Part shown: positions 5,708 to 13,694 of the stretch, in pieces
How the letters are laid out: each line of letters starts with the position of its first letter
Position numbering within the stretch: position 1 is the first letter of the stretch
NCBI GenBank assembly: GCA_003446335.1
Contig: DMAZ01000155.1
Span: forward strand, 3,905-47,423
Direction of reading: 5' to 3'
Origin: Lachnospiraceae bacterium
GTDB taxonomy: Bacteria > Bacillota_A > Clostridia > Lachnospirales > Lachnospiraceae
Length of the DNA stretch: 43,519 bases
Program-made: the position numbers and the translations under genes
Notes under the pieces: model-generated
Database searches by the model: none
Seen by the model: only the letters and a program-made list of their open reading frames with translations
Told to the model about the DNA's origin: nothing

Positions 5708-8065
5708 ATGCTGGTCGGAAAAAGCCTTCCGAGAGTAGATGCGAAAGACAAAGTGACAGGTCGGACAAAGTATACGGACGATTTGTGTGACAGCAGGGCA
5801 TTAATTGCCAAAATCGTACACTCCACAACGGGTCATGCGCTTGTAAAATCGGTTGATATATCGGAAGCAGAAAAGGTTCCGGGTGTTGTTGCGGTATTCA
5901 CCTGTTTTGATGTGCCGGAACATACCTTTCCGACAGCCGGGCATCCCTGGTCCATGGATCCAGCTCATCAGGATGTGGCGGACAGACATCTTCTGGAGAA
6001 ACATGTAAGATACTACGGGGATGACGTAGCGGCAGTCGTTGCGGAAGACGAAGTGGCAGCAGCCAGGGCAGTACGTCTCGTAAAAGTAGAGTATGAGGAA
6101 CTGCCGGTCGTGCTCGACGCACAGGAAGCAATGAAAGACGGTGCTCCACAGCTCCATGAAGAATTCAGGAACAATATTCTCGCGCACTCTCAGGTGAGGA
6201 AGGGAAACTATGAGGAAGCGATAAAGGAGCCCGGACTCATTAAGGTGGAAGGCTGGTACGATACACCGACCGTACAGCACTGCCACATTGAGAATGCGAT
6301 CAGTTATGCGTATGAGGAAAATAATAAGATCGTTGTCGTCTCCTCGACACAGATTCCTCATATTGTCAGAAGATGCGTAGGTCAGGCACTCGGGATCGGA
6401 TGGGGCAGGGTCCGTATCATTAAACCTTATATAGGCGGCGGATTCGGAGATAAACAGGATGCGCTCTATGAGCCGCTGAACGCATGGCTCTCCATCAAGC
6501 TGGGCGGACGACTGGTCAAGCTGGATGTGAGCCGCGAAGAGACATTTGTAAATTGCCGCGTTCGACATGCGATCCGAAGCCATATTATTTCCTATGTCAG
6601 AAGAGACGGTACATTTGCCGCCCGCAAACTGGAATGCTGGTCCAACCAGGGGGCTTATGCCTCTCATGGACATGGCGTCTGCGCAAAGGGAATGAATGCG
6701 TTTCCGCAGCTGTACCCATGCGAAAACGTGGAATGTGATTCCTGGACGGTGTTCACGAACAGAAGCGTTGCCGGTGCAATGAGAGCTTACGGAATGCCGC
6801 AGGCAATATTTGCCGTGGAGGCTCACACGGAAGACGTATGCCAGGCTCTCAAAAAAGCAGCCGAAAAAGAGAACGCGGATGGCGCGGTCACATCACGAAT
6901 GGACAGCATTACACCGGATATTTACGATCCGATCCGTTTCCGCAGAAGAAATGTCATGCCGGTCGGATATGTTGACGGTTTCTCGAAGAACGAGCTCTAT
7001 CACGACTCCTTTAATCAGTCTCTTGACGTTGCCCTGAAATGGATCGACTGGGACAGAAAGGTGAAGGAATACCGGAACCAGACCGGTCCTGTCCGGAGAG
7101 GTATCGGAGCATCGGTCTTCTGGTATAATACGGCCGTCTGGCCGATTTCTCTTGAATCATCGTCCTGCCGTATGGTACTCAATCAGGATGGTTCGGTCCA
7201 GGTGCAGCTCGGTGAGACGGAAATCGGACAGGGTGCGGATACATCTTATACCCAGATGACAGCCGATACACTGGGAATTCCGTTCGATCAGGTCTATGTC
7301 GTTTCCAACCAGGACACGGACGTGACTCCTTACGGAACAGGCGCATATGCATCCCGTCAGACTTATACCGCAGGCATGGCAATCAGGATGTGTGCGGAAG
7401 AGTTCAAGCAGAAGATCCTGAAAGCCGCTTTCGATTACACTCGTATGCAGCCGTATCTCTGCGACATAGTTGACGGAAATATCGTACGTGTGACGGATGG
7501 CAGAGTACTCATGAGTCTCGGTGAACTTGCCTCGACGGTACTCTACAGTCTGGATCGCAGCGAGCATCTGACAATGGAGAAGACCTGCCAGACGAAGACC
7601 AACGCATACAGCTTCGGCTGCGGACTTGCTGAAATAGAAGTAAACATTCCGATGTGCCGTGTAAAGATCCTGAATCTGATCAATGTTCACGACTGTGGTC
7701 TGCTGATAAATCCCGCACTGGCCAAGGCTCAGGTCGAAGGCGGAATGAGCATGGGAATAGGATATGCACTCTCGGAGAAAATCATTTATGATCAGAAGAC
7801 CGGGAAGGCCCTGAACAACAATCTTCTGGATTACAAGCTTTCCACAACAATGGATCATCCCCATCTTGAGGCCAGATTTGTTGAGAATCCGGAGCCCACA
7901 TCTGCCTACGGAACCAAATCTCTGGGTGAACCGCCTGTCATACCGGTCGCTCCTTCGGTAAGGAACGCTCTGCTCATGGCTACCGGTGTGGCTTTCAACG
8001 AACTTCCGATGGATCCGCATCTGATGTTCAGGGAGTTCTCAAAGGCCGGACTGATCAACGATTAA
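5708..8065 (+). CDS. xdhA: Xanthine dehydrogenase, molybdenum-binding subunit
   Basis: This 785-residue protein is the large molybdopterin subunit of a three-subunit xanthine dehydrogenase, which hydroxylates purines such as hypoxanthine or xanthine. It matches E. coli XdhA along its whole length, for example VDAKDKVTGRTKYTDD at the N-terminus and VVSSTQIPHIVRR. It also has the Mo-cofactor motifs YIGGGFGDKQD (about 240-250), AGAMRAYGMPQ (about 354, with the active-site Arg), ETEIGQGADT (about 503) and KSLGEPPVIPVAPS (about 737-750), which holds the catalytic glutamate. The ATG at 5690 is in frame, but AAGGAG at 5695-5700 lies downstream of it, so ATG 5708, seven bases further on, is the start. 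It is the first gene of xdhABC and cytoplasmic. No gene for cofactor insertion is in the window. Confidence 0.95.
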   Translation: MLVGKSLPRVDAKDKVTGRTKYTDDLCDSRALIAKIVHSTTGHALVKSVDISEAEKVPGVVAVFTCFDVPEHTFPTAGHPWSMDPAHQDVADRHLLEKHVRYYGDDVAAVVAEDEVAAARAVRLVKVEYEELPVVLDAQEAMKDGAPQLHEEFRNNILAHSQVRKGNYEEAIKEPGLIKVEGWYDTPTVQHCHIENAISYAYEENNKIVVVSSTQIPHIVRRCVGQALGIGWGRVRIIKPYIGGGFGDKQDALYEPLNAWLSIKLGGRLVKLDVSREETFVNCRVRHAIRSHIISYVRRDGTFAARKLECWSNQGAYASHGHGVCAKGMNAFPQLYPCENVECDSWTVFTNRSVAGAMRAYGMPQAIFAVEAHTEDVCQALKKAAEKENADGAVTSRMDSITPDIYDPIRFRRRNVMPVGYVDGFSKNELYHDSFNQSLDVALKWIDWDRKVKEYRNQTGPVRRGIGASVFWYNTAVWPISLESSSCRMVLNQDGSVQVQLGETEIGQGADTSYTQMTADTLGIPFDQVYVVSNQDTDVTPYGTGAYASRQTYTAGMAIRMCAEEFKQKILKAAFDYTRMQPYLCDIVDGNIVRVTDGRVLMSLGELASTVLYSLDRSEHLTMEKTCQTKTNAYSFGCGLAEIEVNIPMCRVKILNLINVHDCGLLINPALAKAQVEGGMSMGIGYALSEKIIYDQKTGKALNNNLLDYKLSTTMDHPHLEARFVENPEPTSAYGTKSLGEPPVIPVAPSVRNALLMATGVAFNELPMDPHLMFREFSKAGLIND

Positions 8066-8085
8066 GGTATTAATGGGAGGTTTAT

Positions 8086-8973
8086 ATGTATGATATAAAG
8101 GCTTTATATGAGGCTTGTGATGTTAAAGATGCCATCCGGCTGCTCGGAGAACATCCGGAAGCTCAGATCATAGCCGGAGGCTCTGACGTGCTTGTTCAGA
8201 TAAGAGAAGGCAGAAGAGCCGGCAAGGAGCTTGTAAGTATCTACGGAATAGATGAACTTCGCGGCGTAAGTATGGAGGAGAACGGTGATATTCGGATCGG
8301 TTCCCTGACTTCTTTCGCACATATAACGCAGAGTCCGATCATCAGTGAGCATATTCTCGTACTCGGAGAAGCGGTTGATAAAGTCGGAGGTCCTCAGATC
8401 CGCGCCATCGGAACGATCGGCGGGAATACATGCAACGGTGTGACCAGTGCCGATTCGGCTTCCACGCTCATGGCATATGATGCAATTATGGAAATAGCCG
8501 GACCTTCCGGTATAAGAAGAGTACCGATCCGGGAATTCTATCTCGGGGCAAAACGTGTCGACCTCGCCCACGACGAGGTACTGACCGCCGTGATCATTCC
8601 GAAGGATTCTTATGAAGGTCATGATGGGTTCTATATTAAGTACGGCATGAGAAACGCAATGGAAATCGCGACGACAGGATGTTCGGTCAACGTAAAGCTG
8701 TCGGAGGATCGTCAGTTCATCGAAGACATCCGTATCGGTTTCGGTGTTGCGGCACCGGTTCCGATCCGGGCGGTCAATGCCGAAAAAGAGATTAAGGGAT
8801 TGCCGGTGAGTCCTGAAACGATCAGCAGGATCGGAAAGGCGGTCCTGGCCGATGTGACACCGCGTAACAGCTGGCGTGCAGCGAAAGATTTCAGACTCCA
8901 TCTGTGTCAGACGATGGCTAAAGAAGCAGCGCTTGAAGCAATTCGAAGAAACGGAGGTGAGATAGATGGCTGA
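8086..8973 (+). CDS. xdhB: Xanthine dehydrogenase, FAD-binding subunit
   Basis: The 295-residue protein is the FAD subunit of the XdhABC complex. It passes electrons from the iron-sulfur subunit to FAD and on to NAD+. It matches E. coli XdhB in length and motifs: the FAD-pyrophosphate loop IIAGGSDVLVQ (about 28-38), GGPQIRAIGTIGGNTCNG (101-118), TSADSA and, near the end, TPRNSWRAAKDFRLHL. The gene starts 20 bases after xdhA behind GGGAGG and overlaps xdhC by 8 bases, so the three subunits are probably co-translated. Order and naming follow the E. coli operon. No unusual residues were noticed. Confidence 0.95.
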   Translation: MYDIKALYEACDVKDAIRLLGEHPEAQIIAGGSDVLVQIREGRRAGKELVSIYGIDELRGVSMEENGDIRIGSLTSFAHITQSPIISEHILVLGEAVDKVGGPQIRAIGTIGGNTCNGVTSADSASTLMAYDAIMEIAGPSGIRRVPIREFYLGAKRVDLAHDEVLTAVIIPKDSYEGHDGFYIKYGMRNAMEIATTGCSVNVKLSEDRQFIEDIRIGFGVAAPVPIRAVNAEKEIKGLPVSPETISRIGKAVLADVTPRNSWRAAKDFRLHLCQTMAKEAALEAIRRNGGEIDG

Positions 8974-9460
8974 AAAACAGTATAAGCAGATCCGGCTCAC
9001 GCTGAACGGAAAAGAGCAGGAAACTGTTGTGGATGTGAGAGATTCGCTTACAGATATGCTGAGAAATAATTTCCGCCTAACTTCCGTTAAGAAAGGCTGT
9101 GAAGTCGGTGAGTGCGGGGCGTGTACGGTCATCATTGACGGTGAGTGTTACGATTCCTGTATTTATCTTGCGGTCTGGGCGGATGGCAGGAATATAACGA
9201 CTCTGGAAGGACTGACGGGTCCTAACGGCGAACTGTCTGATATACAGCAGGCTTTCATGGACGAGACCGCTGTCCAGTGCGGTTTCTGTACACCCGGTTT
9301 CATACTCGAGGCGGAGACGATTCTGAGGAAAGGGAAAATATTTACAGATGATGAGCTGAGAAAGATGCTCTCGGGGCACCTGTGCAGGTGTACCGGATAT
9401 GAAAATATCCTGAATGCCGTCAGAAAAGTCATGTACCAGAGATGGGGAAATAAAGAATAA
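8966..9460 (+). CDS. xdhC: Xanthine dehydrogenase, 2Fe-2S subunit
   Basis: The 164-residue iron-sulfur subunit carries two [2Fe-2S] clusters that move electrons from the molybdenum site to FAD. The plant-ferredoxin-type cluster is held by Cys45, Cys50, Cys53 and Cys65 (GCEVGECGACTV then YDSC). The second, helical-domain cluster is held by Cys105, Cys108, Cys140 and Cys142 (VQCGFCTPG and LCRCTGY). All eight ligands are present. The start ATG 8966 lies behind GGAGGTG inside the end of xdhB. This is the E. coli XdhC (FeS subunit) and not the unrelated XdhC/CoxI maturation factor that shares the name. It is the last gene before a strong terminator. Confidence 0.95.
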   Translation: MAEKQYKQIRLTLNGKEQETVVDVRDSLTDMLRNNFRLTSVKKGCEVGECGACTVIIDGECYDSCIYLAVWADGRNITTLEGLTGPNGELSDIQQAFMDETAVQCGFCTPGFILEAETILRKGKIFTDDELRKMLSGHLCRCTGYENILNAVRKVMYQRWGNKE

Positions 9461-9510
9461 GGTAAGCCAGAAAACAAGACAGAAAACAAATAGAAATTTC
9501 TGCAACATTC

Positions 9511-9571
9511 CGGCGGCCTGATCTGTATGTATGTCAGAGGATATAAAACAGATCAGACCGTCGATTTTTTT
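9511..9571 (+). terminator. Terminator of the xdhABC operon
   Basis: cggcggcctgatctgt pairs with acagatcagaccgtcg (16 positions with one G-U pair and one C-A mismatch), followed by ATTTTTTT. Confidence 0.9.
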
Positions 9572-9605
9572 CGGCGATCACTCATATGAGAAAGGAGAAT
9601 TTTTT

Positions 9606-10817
9606 ATGAAAAAAAGAAGAGTCCGGCCTGTATTGTCTGCTATTTTACTGATTCTCGTACTTGGAGTGGCAGCCTGCGGAAGCGCCAAAAACAATGCGTC
9701 TTCTTCTGAGTATGCAGTGGATCGTGATACAGCGAACGGTATTCTCGGAAGCGCCGCCAAAGCGAATTCCCGTGAGGATTATGCAGCTGAAGATATGGAG
9801 GAGATGGATACTCTGACGGATGAAACGGCCGATGATCCGGGCAGTGCCGAAGAACCGAAGGCGGTGGAATCCGCCGCATCCCAGGATAAGCTGGTGTACA
9901 CATGCTGGATGACGATCCAGACGCTGGAGTTCGAGAAGACACAGAAATATGTTCGGGATGCGGTCTCCAAAGCGGGAGGCATCATTGAAGCCGAGTCTGT
10001 GAGTGATTCCGACTATTCCTGGTACAGAGATGAATACAAGAAGAGCGGGACATTGAATGCGACACTTACGATCAGGATCCCATCTGAAAAGTATAACGCG
10101 TTCCTGGAAGAACTGGACGGGTCCGGCGGTAAGGTCGTGAACAAGTCTCAGAATGTTGAGAACATTACGAAAAGATATAATGATCAGACGATTTATATTG
10201 AGTCTCTTGAGCTGCAGGAAAAACGTCTGCTTGAAATGATGGAAAAGGCAGAGACCGTCGAAGAGATGATCACGGTCGAAGCCCGTCTTACGGATGTGCA
10301 GACAGAACTCAATCAGGCAAGGAGCGAACTTGCGTCGATGGATACCGATGTAAGATACTCCACCGTGAATCTTACTTTGGAAGAAGTAGTCCGTTATACC
10401 GATACGCCCAGAACACCGATTTCTTTCGGTCAGAGAGTAAGCGACGCGTTCGTAGATTCCTGGGACAATTTTGTCAGCCTGCTCCAGGGACTTATCATTT
10501 CAATAATTTATCTGCTGCCGTCCGTTATTTTTATTGCTTTGATCGCTGCGCTTGTTTTCCTGATCACCAGAGAATGGAGAAAGAAGCATCCGAAGGTCAA
10601 AAAAGAAAAAAGACCTTATCCGCGTACTTATGATCAGAGAAATATGCCCGGAAACGGCGGGAGAGGGATGCGCGGAAATGAGCAGGAACGGAATAATCCT
10701 GCGGGAATGATGAATCAGGAGAACAGGATGCCTGAGAACATGAATCCCGGGAATATGTATCATGGGGACAGGAAACCTGACAGCATGGCGGGATCTGATC
10801 CGGAAAAGAAAGAATGA
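9606..10817 (+). CDS. DUF4349 family lipoprotein with a C-terminal membrane segment
   Basis: Start ATG 9606 is eight bases after AAAGGAG; an in-frame ATG further upstream lies in the preceding terminator. The 403-residue protein has a lipoprotein signal peptide: basic n-region, hydrophobic core and lipobox LGVAAC with the modified Cys24. Its middle (about 95-265) fits the DUF4349 family: two alpha/beta segments around a long coiled coil (about 180-240), with the typical LTIRIPSEKYNAFLEEL. A transmembrane helix (about 294-322) follows, then a basic patch and a Met/Asn/Gly-rich tail of about 65 residues. The coiled-coil part would be outside the membrane, anchored at both ends. The function of the family is unknown. 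No partner gene is evident; the gene lies alone between the xdh terminator and the ylxM promoter. Confidence 0.85.
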   Translation: MKKRRVRPVLSAILLILVLGVAACGSAKNNASSSEYAVDRDTANGILGSAAKANSREDYAAEDMEEMDTLTDETADDPGSAEEPKAVESAASQDKLVYTCWMTIQTLEFEKTQKYVRDAVSKAGGIIEAESVSDSDYSWYRDEYKKSGTLNATLTIRIPSEKYNAFLEELDGSGGKVVNKSQNVENITKRYNDQTIYIESLELQEKRLLEMMEKAETVEEMITVEARLTDVQTELNQARSELASMDTDVRYSTVNLTLEEVVRYTDTPRTPISFGQRVSDAFVDSWDNFVSLLQGLIISIIYLLPSVIFIALIAALVFLITREWRKKHPKVKKEKRPYPRTYDQRNMPGNGGRGMRGNEQERNNPAGMMNQENRMPENMNPGNMYHGDRKPDSMAGSDPEKKE

Positions 10818-10833
10818 TGTAAAGAAAAAACAC

Positions 10834-10862
10834 TTGACACCTAATCCGATTTAGGTTATATT
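10834..10862 (+). promoter_or_regulatory. Consensus promoter of the ylxM-ffh operon with an inverted repeat in its spacer
   Basis: TTGACA, a 17-bp spacer and TATATT. The spacer CCTAATCCGATTTAGG contains the arms CCTAA and TTAGG and could be an operator. The -10 box ends only seven bases before the ATG of ylxM, so transcription should start at or next to that ATG. Confidence 0.9.
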
Positions 10863-10869
10863 AGCGTGC

Positions 10870-11184
10870 ATGGACAAAATATATGAGCGTTCTCTGCTCT
10901 ATGATTTCTACGGAGAACTGCTGACCGAACACCAAAAAAGAATATTTGAGGAAGTTGTTTTCGAAGACTGCTCGCTTGCTGAAGTCGCAGAGGAACATGC
11001 AGTCAGCCGTCAGGGCGTGCATGATATGATCAAGCGTACAACGAAGACTCTGGAGCGCTACGAAGACAAGCTCGGTCTTGTCCGGAAATTCCTGTATCTG
11101 AAAGAACGGGTGAATGAGATAATGGTCCTGACGGATGATGAACGCATCCGTCAGCTTTCAAAAGAAATACTGGAGGAACTCTGA
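10870..11184 (+). CDS. ylxM: YlxM family protein, SRP-associated helix-turn-helix
   Basis: The 104-residue protein matches the YlxM/p13 family (UPF0122), found in front of ffh in most Firmicutes. Homologues bind or modulate the signal recognition particle. The N-terminus ERSLLYDFYGELLTEHQK and the sigma-factor-like helix-turn-helix CSLAEVAEEHAVSRQGVHDMIKR are typical, the latter shown here as known family features near residues 38-60. The start at ATG 10870 is fixed by homology (MDKIYERSLLYDFYG), and no upstream in-frame start exists before a stop. There is no Shine-Dalgarno, and the promoter ends seven bases upstream, so the mRNA looks leaderless. ffh follows after two bases, with its ribosome binding site inside ylxM. 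Confidence 0.93.
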   Translation: MDKIYERSLLYDFYGELLTEHQKRIFEEVVFEDCSLAEVAEEHAVSRQGVHDMIKRTTKTLERYEDKLGLVRKFLYLKERVNEIMVLTDDERIRQLSKEILEEL

Positions 11185-11186
11185 GA

Positions 11187-12539
11187 ATGGCATTTGAAAG
11201 CCTTACAGAAAAACTGCAGAATGTATTCAAAAAACTTCGCTCGAAAGGAAGACTGACAGAGAAAGATGTCAAGGAAGCCATGAAAGAAGTCAAAATGGCT
11301 CTTCTTGAAGCGGATGTCAACTTCAAAGTCGTCAAGCAGTTCACGAAAGATGTCACGGAAGCCGCTATCGGCGAGGACGTCATGAATGGCCTGAATCCCG
11401 GACAGATGGTCATTAAGATCGTTAACGAAAAGCTGATCGAGCTGATGGGATCTGAGACAACAGAAATCAAGCTCAATTCAAGCGGCATGACGGTCATTAT
11501 GATGGCTGGTCTTCAGGGAGCGGGTAAAACGACGACCGCAGCGAAACTTGCGGGCAAGTATAAGAGCAAGGGACGACGTCCGCTTCTGGTCGCGTGCGAT
11601 GTTTACAGACCGGCAGCGATAAAACAGCTGCAGGTCAACGGAGAAAAAGTCGGTGTTCCCGTCTTTACCATGGGTGATAAGAAGAGCCCGGTCGATATCG
11701 CAAAAGCCGGTGTCTCTCATGCGAAGGAGAACGGCAACAATATTGTGCTGATCGATACGGCAGGCCGTCTGCAGATCGATGAAAGCATGATGCAGGAGCT
11801 CTGCGATATCAAGGAAGCTGTCAAAGTTGATCAGACGATTCTCGTTGTTGATGCCATGACGGGCCAGGAAGCGGTCAATGTAGCGAAGACCTTCACGGAA
11901 AAAGTCGGCATTGACGGTGTGATCCTGACAAAGTGTGACGGCGATACGAGAGGCGGTGCGGCTCTTTCCATAAAGGCCGTGACCGGCAAGCCTCTGCTTT
12001 ATGTCGGTATGGGTGAAAAACTCAGAGACCTTGAGCAGTTCTATCCGGACCGCATGGCAAGCAGGATCCTCGGAATGGGCGATGTCATGAGCCTGATCGA
12101 GAAGGCGCAGGAAGAGTTCGATCAGGAAAAAGCTCAGGAGATGACGGAGAAATTCAAGAAAGCTTCCTTCGGATTCGATGATTATCTTGAAAGTATGAAT
12201 CAGATGAAGAAGATGGGCGGTCTTGAGAGCGTGCTCTCCATGCTTCCCGGTATGAGCGGGAAGATGAAAGACATTCAGGGCATGGTCGATGAGAAACAGA
12301 TGAAGCGCACGGAGGCGATCATCCTGTCAATGACTCCTGAAGAACGGGCCAATCCCGATATCCTGAACCTGTCCAGAAAAAAGAGGATCGCCAAAGGCGC
12401 GGCGGTCGATCTTTCGGAAGTGAACAGGCTTGTCAAGCAGTTCGATCAGGCAAGGAAAATGATGAAACAGATGCCGGGAATGATGAACGGCAAAATGGGG
12501 CGCATGGGAAAGCGCGGCGGCTTCAGAATGCCTTTCTGA
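11187..12539 (+). CDS. ffh: Signal recognition particle protein Ffh (SRP54)
   Basis: Ffh is the GTPase of the bacterial signal recognition particle. It binds the SRP RNA and signal sequences of nascent membrane and secreted proteins and docks with FtsY. The 450-residue protein has the usual N domain (1-95) and the G domain with G1 GLQGAGKTTT (108-117), DTAGR (190-194) and TKCDGD (248-253). The Met-rich M domain runs from about 330 to the end, with several MKKM/MPGM runs. The start ATG 11187 lies behind GGAGG within the end of ylxM. The C-terminal tail GKMGRMGKRGGFRMPF is typical of clostridial Ffh. The SRP RNA gene is not in the window. Confidence 0.97.
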   Translation: MAFESLTEKLQNVFKKLRSKGRLTEKDVKEAMKEVKMALLEADVNFKVVKQFTKDVTEAAIGEDVMNGLNPGQMVIKIVNEKLIELMGSETTEIKLNSSGMTVIMMAGLQGAGKTTTAAKLAGKYKSKGRRPLLVACDVYRPAAIKQLQVNGEKVGVPVFTMGDKKSPVDIAKAGVSHAKENGNNIVLIDTAGRLQIDESMMQELCDIKEAVKVDQTILVVDAMTGQEAVNVAKTFTEKVGIDGVILTKCDGDTRGGAALSIKAVTGKPLLYVGMGEKLRDLEQFYPDRMASRILGMGDVMSLIEKAQEEFDQEKAQEMTEKFKKASFGFDDYLESMNQMKKMGGLESVLSMLPGMSGKMKDIQGMVDEKQMKRTEAIILSMTPEERANPDILNLSRKKRIAKGAAVDLSEVNRLVKQFDQARKMMKQMPGMMNGKMGRMGKRGGFRMPF

Positions 12540-12570
12540 GCATTGCGTTTATCCTGCAGTTACAAGCTGA

Positions 12571-12614
12571 TTACTGCCATTTCTATGGCGTAATACGTGC
12601 GGAATGTACCGCAC
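12571..12614 (+). other. Two tandem hairpins between ffh and rpsP
   Basis: Hairpin 1 (12571-12593) is ttac-gccat / atggc-gtaa with one bulged T and loop ttct. Hairpin 2 (12597-12614) is gtgcgg / ccgcac with loop aatgta. Neither has a T run, so they are not ordinary terminators. They may be an RNA processing or stability element, or a leader controlling rpsP. Confidence 0.5.
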
Positions 12615-12651
12615 AATATATTTAAAACGAATTTATGGAGGAAACACAAAA

Positions 12652-12894
12652 ATGGTTAAGATCAGACTTAGAAGAATGGGTCAGAAGAAAGCTCCTTTCT
12701 ACAGAATCGTAGTAGCAGATTCCAGATCTCCGAGAGACGGACGTTTTATCGAGGAAATCGGCTATTATGATCCGACAAAGGATCCGAGTGTCTATAAGAT
12801 CGATGCAGAGGCTGCCAAAAAGTGGCTCGGCAACGGCGCTCAGCCGACAGCAGAAGTTGCAAAGCTCCTTAAGCTTGCAGGTATTGAAAAATAA
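12652..12894 (+). CDS. rpsP: 30S ribosomal protein S16
   Basis: The 80-residue protein is bacterial ribosomal protein bS16: [21 protein letters not shown], then [19 protein letters not shown], both highly conserved. It helps assemble the 30S body. The start ATG 12652 follows GGAGG (12637-12641) by ten bases; an earlier in-frame ATG at 12604 lies in the hairpin region and would add a non-homologous extension. The normal Firmicute order rpsP-khpA-rimM-trmD-rplS follows. Confidence 0.97.
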   Translation: MVKIRLRRMGQKKAPFYRIVVADSRSPRDGRFIEEIGYYDPTKDPSVYKIDAEAAKKWLGNGAQPTAEVAKLLKLAGIEK

Positions 12895-12936
12895 AGCAGC
12901 ATAGATCTTTTTCCAGGATCAACATGGAGGATTTTC

Positions 12937-13167
12937 ATGAAAGAGTTAGTGGAAGTAATTGCCAGATCTCTGGTTGATAATCCCGATGAGGTCGTCGTTA
13001 CCGAAAAAGAAGACGGCGATTCCGTTGTCCTGGAGCTTAAAGTAGCTTCCCAGGATATGGGAAAGGTCATCGGCAGACAGGGGCGTATCGCAAAAGCGAT
13101 CCGTTCTGTTGTTAAGGCTGCATCAACCAAGACAGATAAGAAAGTCACTGTTGAAATCATCCAGTGA
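12937..13167 (+). CDS. khpA: KH-domain RNA-binding protein KhpA
   Basis: The 76-residue protein consists of a single type-II KH domain with the RNA-binding loop GKVIGRQGRIAKAIR (about 52-66). It is the YlqC/KhpA family, which in Gram-positive bacteria pairs with KhpB (Jag/EloR) to bind RNA and affect cell elongation and division. The ATG is preceded by GGAGG. Length and position between rpsP and rimM are as usual. Confidence 0.95.
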   Translation: MKELVEVIARSLVDNPDEVVVTEKEDGDSVVLELKVASQDMGKVIGRQGRIAKAIRSVVKAASTKTDKKVTVEIIQ

Positions 13168-13179
13168 CGTAAAAGAAAT

Positions 13180-13683
13180 ATGCTTGATATGATACAGGTC
13201 GGGGCCATCTCGTCAACACACGGACTGAAAGGTGAGGTATATATATACCTTACTTCGGATGACCCCTATCGTTTTGATAATCTTAAAGAAGTTTTGCTTG
13301 ATCAGGGATCTGTAAAAAGACCCCTGATAATTGAGTATGTAAAATATTTTAAAGGCAGACCGATCGTCAAGTTCAAAGGTCTTGATAAGATTGAAGATGT
13401 GCAGAAGCTTCGGGGATGTCCTCTTGTCGTAAGGCGCGAAGATGCAATTCCTCTTGAGGAGGGAGAGTATTTTATCGGTGACCTTATCGGATGCACAGTG
13501 TATCTTGAGGACGATACAATCCTGGGAGAACTGGTGGATGTGTTGAGGACCGGAGCCAATGATGTGTATATCGTACGAAAGTCGGATGGAAAAGAGATTT
13601 TGATTCCGGTCATTCCGGAATGCGTACTGGAAAAAAATCCCGAGAACCTCAGAATTGTTGTTCATCTGCTCCCCGAGATCTGA
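13180..13683 (+). CDS. rimM: Ribosome maturation factor RimM
   Basis: RimM binds ribosomal protein S19 and helps mature the 30S head. The 167-residue protein has the N-terminal RimM beta-barrel (IQVGAISSTHGLKGEVYIY, about 5-23) and the C-terminal PRC-barrel (about 95-165: EYFIGDLIGCTVYLEDD, GANDVYIVR and EILIPVIPECV). Start ATG 13180 lies 12 bases after khpA and lacks a strong Shine-Dalgarno, so translational coupling is likely. A second in-frame ATG at 13189 is also possible. trmD follows after 11 bases. Confidence 0.94.
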   Translation: MLDMIQVGAISSTHGLKGEVYIYLTSDDPYRFDNLKEVLLDQGSVKRPLIIEYVKYFKGRPIVKFKGLDKIEDVQKLRGCPLVVRREDAIPLEEGEYFIGDLIGCTVYLEDDTILGELVDVLRTGANDVYIVRKSDGKEILIPVIPECVLEKNPENLRIVVHLLPEI

Positions 13684-13694
13684 CAGGAGATATC

